Below, in pieces: positions 1 to 11,489 of a DNA stretch of 64,000 nt. Each line of letters opens with the position of its first letter. The first letter of the stretch is position 1. The stretch is from contig NC_133359.1 of NCBI RefSeq assembly GCF_030506205.2, positions 31,431,344 to 31,495,343 on the forward strand, read 5' to 3'. Under the pieces are notes generated by a model. It was given only the letters and a program-made list of their open reading frames with translations, was not told the DNA's origin and did no database searches. Made by a program: the position numbers and the translations under genes. The DNA comes from Paramisgurnus dabryanus (Eukaryota > Chordata > Actinopteri > Cypriniformes > Cobitidae).

Positions 1-371
1 TTTTTATTCCTACTATGGGAGTCAATGGTCACTATCTGCTGTGGGTTTACCATCATTCCTCAAAATATTTTCTTTTGTGTTAATCAGAAAAAAACTAATG
101 CATACAGGTTTAAAACAACACAAGGATGAGTAAATTATGAAAGAAGTTTTATTGAACCTATAAAATTCCATCATTTTTTTATTCCTACTATGGGAGTCAA
201 TGGTCACTATCTGCTGTGGGTTTACCATCATTCCTCAAAATATTTTCTTTTGTGTTTATTAGAAAAAAACGAATGCATACAGGTTTAAAACAACACAAGG
301 ATGAGTAAATTATGAAAGAATTTTCATTGAACCTATAAAATTCCATCATTTTTTTATTCCTACTATGGGAG

Positions 372-3300
372 TCAATGGTCACTATCTGCTGTGGGTTTAC
401 CATCATTCCTCAAAATATTTTCTTTTGTGTTAATCAGAAAAAAACTAATGCCTACAGGTTTAAAACAACACAAGGATGAGTAAATTATGAAAGAATTTTC
501 ATTGAACATATAAAATTCCATCATTTTTTTATTCCTACTATGGGAGTCAATGGTCACTATCTGCTATGGGTTTACTATCATTCCTCAAAATATTTTCTTT
601 TGTGTTAATCAGAAAAAAAACTAATGCATACACGTTTAAAACAACACAAGGATGAGTAAATTATGAAAGAATTTTCATTGAACCTATAAAATTCCATCAT
701 TTTTTATTCCTACTATGGGAGTCAATGGTCACTATCTGCTGTGGGTTTACTATCATTCCTCAAAATATTTTCTTTTGTGTTAATCAGAAAAAAAACTAAT
801 GCATACAGGTTTAAAACAACACAAGGATGAGTATATTATGAAAGAATTTTCATTGAACCTATAAAATTCCATCATTTTTTTATTTCTACTATGGGAGTCA
901 ATGGTCACTATCTGCTGTGGGTTTACTATCATTCCTCAAAATATTTTCTTTTGTGTTAATCAGAAAAAAACTAATGCATACAGGTTTAAAACAACACAAG
1001 GATGAATAAATTATGAAAGAATTTTCATTGAACCTATAAAATACCATCATTTTTTTATTCCTACTATGGGAGTCAATGGTCATTATCTGCTGTGGGTTTA
1101 CCATCATTCCTCAAAATATTTTCTTTTGTGTTAATCAGAAAAAAACTAATGCATACAGGTTTAAAACAACACGAGGATGAGTAAATTATGAAAGAATTTT
1201 CATTGAACCTAAAAAATTCCATCATTTTTTTATTCCTACTATGGGAGTCAATGGTCACTATCTGCTGTGGGTTTACCATCATTCCTCAAAATATTTTCTT
1301 TTGTGTTAATCAGAAAAAAACTAATGCATACACGTTTAAAAGAACACGAGGATGAGTAAATTATGAAAGAATTTTCATTGAACCTATAAAATTCCATCAT
1401 TTTTTTATTCCTAGTATGGGAGTCAATGGTCATTATCTGCTGTGGGTTTACCATCATTCCTCAAAATATTTTCTTTTGTGTTAATCAGAAAAAAACTAAT
1501 GCATACAGGTTTAAAACAACACGAGGATGAGTAAATTATGAAAGAATTTTCATTGAACCTATAAAATTCCATCTTTTTTTTAATCCTACTATGGGAGTTA
1601 ATGGTCACTATCTGCTGTGGGTTTACCATCATTCCTCAAAATATTTTCTTTTGTGTTAATCAGAAAAAAACTAAAGTATACAGGTTTAAAACAACACAAG
1701 GATGAGTAAATTATGAAAGAATTTTCATTGAACCTATAAAATTACATCATTTTTTTAATCTTACTATGGGTGTCAATTGTCACTATCTGCTGTGGTTTAC
1801 CATCATTCCTCAAAATATTTTCTTTTGTGTTAATCAGAAAAAAACTAATGCATACAGGTTTAAAACAACACGAGGATGAGTAAATTATGAAAGAATTTTC
1901 ATTGTACCTATAAAATTCCATCTTTTTTTATTCCTACTATGGGAGTCAATGGTCACTATCTGCTGTGGGTTTACCATCATTCCTCAAAATATTTTCTTTT
2001 GTGTTAATCAGAAAAAAAACTAATGCATACACGTTTAAAAGAACACGAGGATGAGTAAATTATGAAAGAATTTTCATTGAACCTATAAAATTCCATCATT
2101 TTTTATTCCTACTATGGGAGTCAATGGTCACTATCTGCTGTGGGTTTACCATCATTCCTCAAAATATTTTCTTTTGTGTTAATCAGAAAAAAACTAATGC
2201 ATACAGGTTTAAAACAACACAAGGATGAGTAAATTATGAAAGAAGTTTTATTGAACCTATAAAATTCCATCATTTTTTTATTCCTACTATGGGAGTCAAT
2301 GGTCACTATCTGCTGTGGGTTTACCATCATTCCTCAAAATATTTTCTTTTGTGTTTATTAGAAAAAAACGAATGCCTACAGGTTTAAAACAACACAAGGA
2401 TGAGTAAATTATGAAAGAATTTTCATTGAACATATAAAATTCCATCATTTTTTTATTCCTACTATGGGAGTCAATGGTCACTATCTGCTATGGGTTTACT
2501 ATCATTCCTCAAAATATTTTCTTTTGTGTTAATCAGAAAAAAAACTAATGCATACACGTTTAAAACAACACAAGGATGAGTAAATTATGAAAGAATTTTC
2601 ATTGAACCTATAAAATTCCATCATTTTTTATTCCTACTATGGGAGTCAATGGTCACTATCTGCTGTGGGTTTACTATCATTCCTCAAAATATTTTCTTTT
2701 GTGTTAATCAGAAAAAAAACTAATGCATACAGGTTTAAAACAACACAAGGATGAGTATATTATGAAAGAATTTTCATTGAACCTATAAAATTCCATCATT
2801 TTTTTATTTCTACTATGGGAGTCAATGGTCACTATCTGCTGTGGGTTTACTATCATTCCTCAAAATATTTTCTTTTGTGTTAATCAGAAAAAAACTAATG
2901 CATACAGGTTTAAAACAACACAAGGATGAATAAATTATGAAAGAATTTTCATTGAACCTATAAAATACCATCATTTTTTTATTCCTACTATGGGAGTCAA
3001 TGGTCATTATCTGCTGTGGGTTTACCATCATTCCTCAAAATATTTTCTTTTGTGTTAATCAGAAAAAAACTAATGCATACAGGTTTAAAACAACACGAGG
3101 ATGAGTAAATTATGAAAGAATTTTCATTGAACCTAAAAAATTCCATCATTTTTTTATTCCTACTATGGGAGTCAATGGTCACTATCTGCTGTGGGTTTAC
3201 CATCATTCCTCAAAATATTTTCTTTTGTGTTAATCAGAAAAAAACTAATGCATACACGTTTAAAAGAACACGAGGATGAGTAAATTATGAAAGAATTTTC

Positions 3301-4050
3301 ATTGAACCTATAAAATTCCATCATTTTTTTATTCCTAGTATGGGAGTCAATGGTCATTATCTGCTGTGGGTTTACCATCATTCCTCAAAATATTTTCTTT
3401 TGTGTTAATCAGAAAAAAACTAATGCATACAGGTTTAAAACAACACGAGGATGAGTAAATTATGAAAGAATTTTCATTGAACCTATAAAATTCCATCTTT
3501 TTTTTTATCCTACTATGGGAGTTAATGGTCACTATCTGCTGTGGGTTTACCATCATTCCTCAAAATATTTTCTTTTGTGTTAATCAGAAAAAAACTAAAG
3601 TATACAGGTTTAAAACAACACAAGGATGAGTAAATTATGAAAGAATTTTCATTGAACCTATAAAATTACATCATTTTTTTAATCTTACTATGGGTGTCAA
3701 TTGTCACTATCTGCTGTGGTTTACCATCATTCCTCAAAATATTTTCTTTTGTGTTAATCAGAAAAAAACTAATGCATACAGGTTTAAAACAACACGAGGA
3801 TGAGTAAATTATGAAAGAATTTTCATTGTACCTATAAAATTCCATCTTTTTTTTATTCCTACTATGGGAGTCAATGGTCACTATCTGCTGTGGGTTTACC
3901 ATCATTCCTCAAAATATTTTCTTTTGTGTTAATCAGAAAAAAAACTAATGCATACACGTTTAAAAGAACACGAGGATGAGTAAATTATGAAAGAATTTTC
4001 ATTGAACCTATAAAATTCCATCATTTTTTATTCCTACTATGGGAGTCAAT
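372..4050 (+). repeat. Higher-order repeat of 11 monomers (1,924 bp), two copies
   Basis: Diagnostic monomer variants recur at a fixed 1,924-bp offset: 898 with 2822, 1073 with 2997, 1248 with 3172, 1423 with 3347, and the GTCAATTGTCAC variant near 1770 with that near 3695. Homology at this offset ends about 4050. The first monomer of copy 2 (2296-2470) is chimeric. Its left part matches the 197-371 monomer at an offset of 2,099 bp, and its right part matches the 372-546 monomer at 1,924 bp. That is the expected product of an out-of-register exchange that removed one monomer. Confidence 0.85.
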
Positions 4051-7000
4051 GGTCACTATCTGCTGTGGGTTTACTATCATTCCTCAAAATATTTTCTTTT
4101 GTGTTAATCAGAAAAAAAACTAATGCATACACGTTTAAAAGAACACGAGGATGAGTGAATTATGAAAGAATTTTCATTGAACCTATTAAATTCCATCATT
4201 TTTTTATTCCTACTATGGGAGTCAATGGTCACTATCTGCTGAGGGTTTACCATCATTCCTCAAAATATTTTCTTTTGTGTTTATTAGAAAAAAACGAATG
4301 CATACAGGTTTAAAACAACACAAGGATGAGTAAATTATGAAAGAATTTTCATTGAACCTATAAAATTCCATCATTTTTTTATTCCTACTATGGGAGTCAA
4401 TGGTCACTATCTGCTGTGGGTTTACCATCATTCCTCAAAATATTTTCTTTTGTGTTAATCAGAAAAAAACTAATGCATACAGGTTTAAAACAACACAAGG
4501 ATGAGTAAATTATGAAAGAAGTTTTATTGAACCTATAAAATTCCATCATTTTTTTATTCCTACTATGGGCGTCAATGGTCACTATCTGCTGTGGGTTTAC
4601 CATCATTCCTCAAAATATTTTCTTTTGTGTTTATTAGAAAAAAACGAATGCATACAGGTTTAAAACAACACAAGGATGAGTAAATTATGAAAGAATTTTC
4701 ATTGAACCTATAAAATTCCATCATTTTTTTATTCCTACTATGGGAGTCAATGGTCACTATCTGCTGTGGGTTTACCATCATTCCTCAAAATATTTTCTTT
4801 TGTGTTTATTAGAAAAAAACGAATGCATACAGGTTTAAAACAACACAAGAATGAGTAAAGTATGAAAGAATTTTCATTGAACCTATACAATTCCATCATT
4901 TTTTTATTCCTACTATGGGAGTCAATGGTCACTATCTGCTGTGGGTTTACCATCATTCCTCAAAATATTTTCTTTTGTGTTAATCAGAAAAAAACTAATG
5001 CATACAGGTTTTAAACAACACAAGGATGAGTAAATTATGAAAGAATTTTCATTGAACCTATAAAATTCCATAATTTTTTTATTCCTACTATGGGACTCAA
5101 TGGTCACTATCTGCTGTGGGTTTACCATCATTCTTCAAAATATTTTCTTTTGTGTTAATCAGAAAAAAACTAATGCATACAGGTTTAAAACAACACAAGG
5201 ATGAGTAAATTATGAAAGAATTTTCATGGAACCTATAAAATTCCATCATTTTTTTATTCCTACTATGGGAGTCAATGGTCACTATCTGCTGTGGGTTTAC
5301 CATCATTCCTCAAAATATTTTCTTTTGTGTTAATCAGAAAAAAACTTATGTATACAGGTTTAAAACAACACAAGGATGAGTAAATTATGAAAGAATTTTC
5401 ATTGAACCTATAAAATTCCATCTTTTTTATTCCTACTATGGGAGTCAATGGTCACTATCTGCTGTGGGTTTACCATCATTCCTCAAAATATTTTCTTTTG
5501 TGTTAATCAGAAAAAAACTAATGCATACAGGTTTAAAACAACACAAGGATGAGTAAATTATGAAAGAATTTTCATTGAACCTATAAAATTCCATCATTTT
5601 TTATTCCTACTATGGGAGTCAATGGTCACTATCTGCTGTGGGATTACTATCATTCCTCAAAATATTTTCTTTTGTGTTAATCAGAAAAAAACTAATGCAT
5701 ACACGTTTAAAAGAACACGAGGATAAGTAAATTATGAAAGAATTTTCATTGAACCTATAAAATTCCATCATTTTTTTATTCCTACTATGGGAGTCAATGG
5801 TCACCATCTGCTGTGGGTTTACCATCATTCCTCAAAATATTTTCTTTTGTGTTAATCAGAAAAAAACTAATGTATACAGGTTTAAAACAACACAAGGATG
5901 AGTAAATTATGAAAGAATTTTCATTGAACCTATAAAATTCCATCTTTTTTTTTATCCTACTATGGGAGTTAATGGTCACTATCTGCTGTGGGTTTACCAT
6001 CATTCCTCAAAATATTTTCTTTTGTGTTAATCAGAAAAAAACTAAAGTATACAGGTTTAAAACAACACAAGGATGAGTAAATTATGAAAGAATTTTCATT
6101 GAACCTATAAAATTACATCATTTTTTTAATCTTACTATGGGTGTCAATTGTCACTATCTGCTGTGGTTTACCATCATTCCTCAAAATATTTTCTTTTGTG
6201 TTAATCAGAAAAAAACTAATGCATACAGGTTTAAAACAACACGAGGATGAGTAAATTATGAAAGAATTTTCATTGTACCTATAAAATTCCATCTTTTTTT
6301 TATTCCTACTATGGGAGTCAATGGTCACTATCTGCTGTGGGTTTACCATCATTCCTCAAAATATTTTCTTTTGTGTTAATCAGAAAAAAAACTAATGCAT
6401 ACACGTTTAAAAGAACACGAGGATGAGTAAATTATGAAAGAATTTTCATTGAACCTATAAAATTCCATCATTTTTTATTCCTACTATGGGAGTCAATGGT
6501 CACTATCTGCTGTGGGTTTACTATCATTCCTCAAAATATTTTCTTTTGTGTTAATCAGAAAAAAAACTAATGCATACACGTTTAAAAGAACACGAGGATG
6601 AGTGAATTATGAAAGAATTTTCATTGAACCTATTAAATTCCATCATTTTTTTATTCCTACTATGGGAGTCAATGGTCACTATCTGCTGAGGGTTTACCAT
6701 CATTCCTCAAAATATTTTCTTTTGTGTTTATTAGAAAAAAACGAATGCATACAGGTTTAAAACAACACAAGGATGAGTAAATTATGAAAGAATTTTCATT
6801 GAACCTATAAAATTCCATCATTTTTTTATTCCTACTATGGGAGTCAATGGTCACTATCTGCTGTGGGTTTACCATCATTCCTCAAAATATTTTCTTTTGT
6901 GTTAATCAGAAAAAAACTAATGCATACAGGTTTAAAACAACACAAGGATGAGTAAATTATGAAAGAAGTTTTATTGAACCTATAAAATTCCATCATTTTT

Positions 7001-8380
7001 TTATTCCTACTATGGGCGTCAATGGTCACTATCTGCTGTGGGTTTACCATCATTCCTCAAAATATTTTCTTTTGTGTTTATTAGAAAAAAACGAATGCAT
7101 ACAGGTTTAAAACAACACAAGGATGAGTAAATTATGAAAGAATTTTCATTGAACCTATAAAATTCCATCATTTTTTTATTCCTACTATGGGAGTCAATGG
7201 TCACTATCTGCTGTGGGTTTACCATCATTCCTCAAAATATTTTCTTTTGTGTTTATTAGAAAAAAACGAATGCATACAGGTTTAAAACAACACAAGAATG
7301 AGTAAAGTATGAAAGAATTTTCATTGAACCTATACAATTCCATCATTTTTTTATTCCTACTATGGGAGTCAATGGTCACTATCTGCTGTGGGTTTACCAT
7401 CATTCCTCAAAATATTTTCTTTTGTGTTAATCAGAAAAAAACTAATGCATACAGGTTTTAAACAACACAAGGATGAGTAAATTATGAAAGAATTTTCATT
7501 GAACCTATAAAATTCCATAATTTTTTTATTCCTACTATGGGACTCAATGGTCACTATCTGCTGTGGGTTTACCATCATTCTTCAAAATATTTTCTTTTGT
7601 GTTAATCAGAAAAAAACTAATGCATACAGGTTTAAAACAACACAAGGATGAGTAAATTATGAAAGAATTTTCATGGAACCTATAAAATTCCATCATTTTT
7701 TTATTCCTACTATGGGAGTCAATGGTCACTATCTGCTGTGGGTTTACCATCATTCCTCAAAATATTTTCTTTTGTGTTAATCAGAAAAAAACTTATGTAT
7801 ACAGGTTTAAAACAACACAAGGATAAGTAAATTATGAAAGAATTTTCATTGAACCTATAAAATTCCATCTTTTTTATTCCTACTATGGGAGTCAATGGTC
7901 ACTATCTGCTGTGGGTTTACCATCATTCCTCAAAATATTTTCTTTTGTGTTAATCAGAAAAAAACTAATGCATACAGGTTTAAAACAACACAAGGATGAG
8001 TAAATTATGAAAGAATTTTCATTGAACCTATAAAATTCCATCATTTTTTATTCCTACTATGGGAGTCAATGGTCACTATCTGCTGTGGGATTACTATCAT
8101 TCCTCAAAATATTTTCTTTTGTGTTAATCAGAAAAAAACTAATGCATACACGTTTAAAAGAACACGAGGATAAGTAAATTATGAAAGAATTTTCATTGAA
8201 CCTATAAAATTCCATCATTTTTTTATTCCTACTATGGGAGTCAATGGTCACCATCTGCTGTGGGTTTACCATCATTCCTCAAAATATTTTCTTTTGTGTT
8301 AATCAGAAAAAAACTAATGTATACAGGTTTAAAACAACACAAGGATGAGTAAATTATGAAAGAATTTTCATTGAACCTAT
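3490..8380 (+). repeat. Higher-order repeat of 14 monomers (2,447 bp), two copies
   Basis: Variants recur at an offset of 2,447 bp: 3666 with 6113, 4222 with 6669, 4397 with 6844, 4922 with 7369, 5097 with 7544 and 5619 with 8066. The copies are almost identical; one visible difference is GGATGAG near 5372 versus GGATAAG near 7819. The block starts inside the second 11-monomer copy, so the 14-unit amplification overlaps and postdates that structure. Boundaries are approximate, read from where the variants stop matching. Confidence 0.85.
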
Positions 8381-9648
8381 AAAATTCTATCATTTTTTTA
8401 TTCCTACTATGGGAGTCAATGGTCACTATCTGCTGTGGGTTTACCATCATTCCTCAAAATATTTTCTTTTGTGTTTATTAGAAAAAAACGAATGCATACA
8501 GGTTTAAAACAACACAAGAATGAGTAAAGTATGAAAGAATTTTCATTGAACCTATAAAATTCCATCATTTTTTTATTCCTACTATGGGAGTCAATGGTCA
8601 CTATCTGCTATGGGTTTACTATCATTCCTCAAAATATTTTCTTTTGTGTTAATCAGAAAAAAAACTAATGCATACACGTTTAAAACAACACAAGGATGAG
8701 TAAATTATGAAAGAATTTTCATTGAACCTATAAAATTCCATCATTTTTTATTCCTACTATGGGAGTCAATGGTCACTATCTGCTGTGGGTTTACTATCAT
8801 TCCTCAAAATATTTTCTTTTGTGTTAATCAGAAAAAAACTAATGCATACAGGTTTAAAACAACACAAGGATGAGTATATTATGAAAGAATTTTCATTGAA
8901 CCTATAAAATTCCATCATTTTTTTATTTCTACTATGGGAGTCAATGGTCACTATCTGCTGTGGGTTTACTATCATTCCTCAAAATATTTTCTTTTGTGTT
9001 AATCAGAAAAAAACTAATGCATACAGGTTTAAAACAACACAAGGATGAGTAAATTATGAAAGAATTTTCATTGAACCTATAAAATACCATCATTTTTTTA
9101 TTCCTACTATGGGATTCAATGGTCATTATCTGCTGTGGGTTTACCATCATTCCTCAAAATATTTTCTTTTGTGTTAATCAGAAAAAAACTAATGCATACA
9201 GGTTTAAAACAACACGAGGATGAGTAAATTATGAAAGAATTTTCATTGAACCTAAAAAATTCCATCATTTTTTTATTCCTACTATGGGAGTCAATGGTCA
9301 CTATCTGCTGTGGGTTTACCATCATTCCTCAAAATATTTTCTTTTGTGTTAATCAGAAAAAAACTAATGCATACACGTTTAAAAGAACACGAGGATGAGT
9401 AAATTATGAAAGAATTTTCATTGAACCTATAAAATTCCATCATTTTTTTATTCCTAGTATGGGAGTCAATGGTCATTATCTGCTGTGGGTTTACCATCAT
9501 TCCTCAAAATATTTTCTTTTGTGTTAATCAGAAAAAAACTAATGCATACAGGTTTAAAACAACACGAGGATGAGTAAATTATGAAAGAATTTTCATTGAA
9601 CCTATAAAATTCCATCTTTTTTTTAATCCTACTATGGGAGTTAATGGT

Positions 9649-9655
9649 CACTATC
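9649..9655 (+). other. Target-site duplication, left copy (CACTATC)
   Basis: The seven bases before the first base of the left TIR are CACTATC, identical to the seven bases after the right TIR (28939-28945). The satellite monomer has a single CACTATC here, so this is a duplication created by insertion. Confidence 0.92.
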
Positions 9656-9727
9656 CAACCCAGTCTCATGAAAAAACGTACCCTGACTACGTTGGTCCAA
9701 TTTGCAAAACGTGGAGGGGTTACAATA

Positions 9728-9817
9728 ATGGCCCTAGAATTGTATGACTGTTACATTTTTTTTTCGCCTATTCTTTTAATGGCCCTTGAATTGTATGACT
9801 GTTACGTTTTTCTTTCG
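9728..9817 (+). repeat. Subterminal direct repeat pair, left TIR
   Basis: Two copies of a ~39-bp unit containing ATGGCCCT, AATTGTATGACTGTTAC and a T tract ending TTCG start at 9728 and 9779, 51 bp apart. Their position about 70 and 120 bp from the tip suits transposase binding sites. This is an inference from position and repetition. Confidence 0.7.
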
Positions 9818-9820
9818 TCC

Positions 9821-9873
9821 AAGTCACGTGACTTTCAAGCTACCGGCCGTGAGAACAAAAAAACATGGCGGAC
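9821..9873 (+). promoter_or_regulatory. E-box palindrome and YY1-like site, left TIR
   Basis: A perfect 14-bp palindrome, AAGTCACGTGACTT (9821-9834), contains the E-box CACGTG. It is followed by ACATGGCGGAC (9863-9873), which fits the YY1 ATGGCGG core. YY1 sites of this orientation usually lie just downstream of a transcription start and point into the gene. Both motifs are kept in the mirror position of the right TIR. Promoter function is inferred. Confidence 0.45.
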
Positions 9874-10251
9874 ATTTCTCTCATTTTTAGTGGAAAAATC
9901 TATATTGTGAGTTAGTTTCTGCATAAAAATAAGTTTTGATTACATTTCTAGCGAGAAATATATATTTTATTATCATAATATGCACTCAGTGAATTTACAT
10001 AATCACTCGCTTGCTCGATGTTACGCAGATTTTTCAGATCTCGCCAGAATAATGTAAAACTGATACGTTTTTGGTTGCTATGGTTGCTGCCAGGGCTCGT
10101 CACATGACGTCTTCCACAGACCATAATAAATAAGAATAAATAGGAAGAGGCAACAATAAATGATCTATGCCAGCGCAAGTCAATATTTATCTGGCCAGTC
10201 AACTGGTTTTTAATTTTAAAAATCCCTCGCAGTCTGAACTGCAACAGCACG

Positions 10252-10425
10252 GTCTGCGGTGAGTTAAACAACGTTCAACTGCAGGATCAATAGCATTCAG
10301 CGGTGAGTTTAACAACCCTCAAATGCGGTTAAAACAACATTCAGAGGGAAGCTTTATTTAAACCGCGTTCAACTGCAGATAAAACAACATTCAGAGGTGA
10401 CTTTAACAACGCTCCACGCGCGTGG
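10252..10425 (+). repeat. Cluster of ~20-bp sub-repeats in left TIR
   Basis: About six degenerate copies of a unit built on TTAAAACAAC(A/G)TTCA follow each other. They include AACAACGTTCAACTGCAG, AACAACCCTCAAATGCGG, AACAACATTCAGAGG twice and AACCGCGTTCAACTGCAG. The mirror cluster lies at about 28169-28342. Arrays like this inside long TIRs are typical of multiple transposase binding sites, though regulatory use is possible too. Confidence 0.7.
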
Positions 10426-10645
10426 GAGTAGCATTTTAAGCGTTTTCTGATCATGTAGGTAAGTGCTTTGATTACCTTTAGACGTGATGCATGCTGGGAG
10501 GCAAATATTTTTTTATCAAAGGCTCGTTGATGGTAATAAATATACATATAAATATACATTTTACTATACTACGATTGTGTTCGATTAATTAATGGGTTGT
10601 TTAATTATTAATTTGTTTATTTTAAATCCTGTAATTTAACAACTC

Positions 10646-10700
10646 TGACGTCATCGAATGCGACGATGCCAAGGTCCATTGCGATTTCCACTCGGTAAGT
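10646..10700 (+). promoter_or_regulatory. CRE motif and inward splice donor (5' leader exon), left TIR
   Basis: A full palindromic cAMP-response element, TGACGTCA (10646-10653), is followed 41 bp later by CCACTCG|GTAAGT. This is a near-consensus splice donor with GT at 10695-10696. No ATG-initiated long frame precedes it, so the piece fits a noncoding first exon spliced to the transposase start near 11490. The same motif and donor are mirrored in the right TIR. Transcription from here is inferred, not shown. Confidence 0.5.
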
Positions 10701-11163
10701 TGATGGAGATGATTCTTACATTTACACAGCAAAGAAATGTTTAATCGTGACAATAAGTTGTGTTTGGAACATTCTAATGTATAAGGTAGCAATCTTAGGA
10801 TGGTAAATAATATAAGTCATTAAACAAATAACTTTGTTGCACCACATATGCATAGGCTAATAGCAAAAGTAGCTAATTAAACTATTTTTTGTCGCAAATA
10901 AGTTGATAATGCAAGATACAGGGAAATGCAAGATTTTCAGTAGCGATATGTTACCTATATTACACTAGCTCGCAACAATTAAGCCTCTTTTAGCCAACAT
11001 GATCAGATGAAGAACAGTGTTGCCAGATTGGTTTGTTTTCCAGCCCAGTAATTACTTAAAATCCACACAAAATTATACAATAAACTCCCAGAATGATCTA
11101 TAATAAACAATACAACTTAATTCATAACAGCACCATTATTGTGGCTCATCATGTTTTAATATA

Positions 11164-11353
11164 AAGTAATTAAAGCCAATTTCAGCCAACACGATCAGTA
11201 TAAATTATAAACATTTAACTGTACAAAATCAATATCACATAGATTTGAGCTTAAATTTGTGTGTGTGTGCATACATATATGTGTGTGTTTATATATAGGT
11301 GTGTTATTTATTTCTTTTCTGTTTAGGTCCTTCAACTCTTTATGCCCCCATCA

Positions 11354-11393
<40 letters not shown>

Positions 11394-11489
11394 GTGATCT
11401 GTAAGAAGAGGAGGCAGCAGCACCACCAGAGAAGACACCTGAGCCGAGGGTGCATTGGAGACAAAGAGACACTGATGTAAATATTGTCT
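11164..11489. repeat. Noncoding spacer with GT and CA microsatellites
   Basis: Between the TIR end and the first transposase codon lie a GT/AT-rich stretch (11257-11302) and a pure (CA)n run (11356-11390). The rest shows no gene. The in-frame TAA at 11478-11480 sits just before the proposed transposase start. Confidence 0.8.

Larger units (their letters stand above)
1..9655 (+). repeat. ~175-bp satellite array, left block (about 55 monomers)
   Basis: Head-to-tail tandem array with a period of 174-176 bp; length changes come mainly from the T tract and A tract in each unit. Landmarks in each monomer, in order, are a T tract, CCTACTATGGGAGTCAATGG, ATCTGCTGTGGGTTTACC, CTCAAAATATTTTCTTTTG, GAAAAAAACTAATGCATACA, AACAACACAAGGATGAG and GAAAGAATTTTCATTGAACC. 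Two linked variant classes recur: ACAGGTTTAAAACAACACAAGG versus its ACACG...AGAACACGAGG form, and TTAATCAG versus TTTATTAG before the A tract. The period is not a multiple of three and variants change freely, so the unit is not coding. It resembles one arm of a cyprinid TTAA MITE. A pericentromeric or centromeric location is possible but not shown; I see no CENP-B-box-like motif. Confidence 0.97.
9656..11163 (+). repeat. Left terminal inverted repeat (~1,508 bp)
   Basis: The sequence matches the reverse complement of 27431-28938 along its whole length with scattered substitutions and small indels. Examples are GGTTGCTATGGTTGCTG near 10075 versus a copy with GGTCGC on the right side. Similarity fades at about 11150-11163. 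The TIR holds subterminal direct repeats, an array of ~20-bp sub-repeats, promoter-like motifs and a splice donor, each with a mirror copy in the right TIR. Confidence 0.93.

Noticed and set aside
1..9655. Proof of a centromere
   Set aside because: The monomer size and higher-order structure resemble centromeric satellites, but there is no CENP-B-box-like motif and location cannot be told from sequence alone.
22..9669. Recurring ~69-codon minus-strand open frames, one per satellite monomer, all nearly identical
   Set aside because: They overlap each other, change frame each unit because 175 is not divisible by three, break in many monomers and lack promoters or gene structure. They are a by-product of the satellite sequence.
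9948..10559. Two minus-strand open frames in the left TIR (107 and 72 codons), mirrored in the right TIR
   Set aside because: The right-TIR counterparts are broken or end differently, the sequence overlaps the sub-repeat array, and no family resemblance is seen. They point outward, away from the genes.
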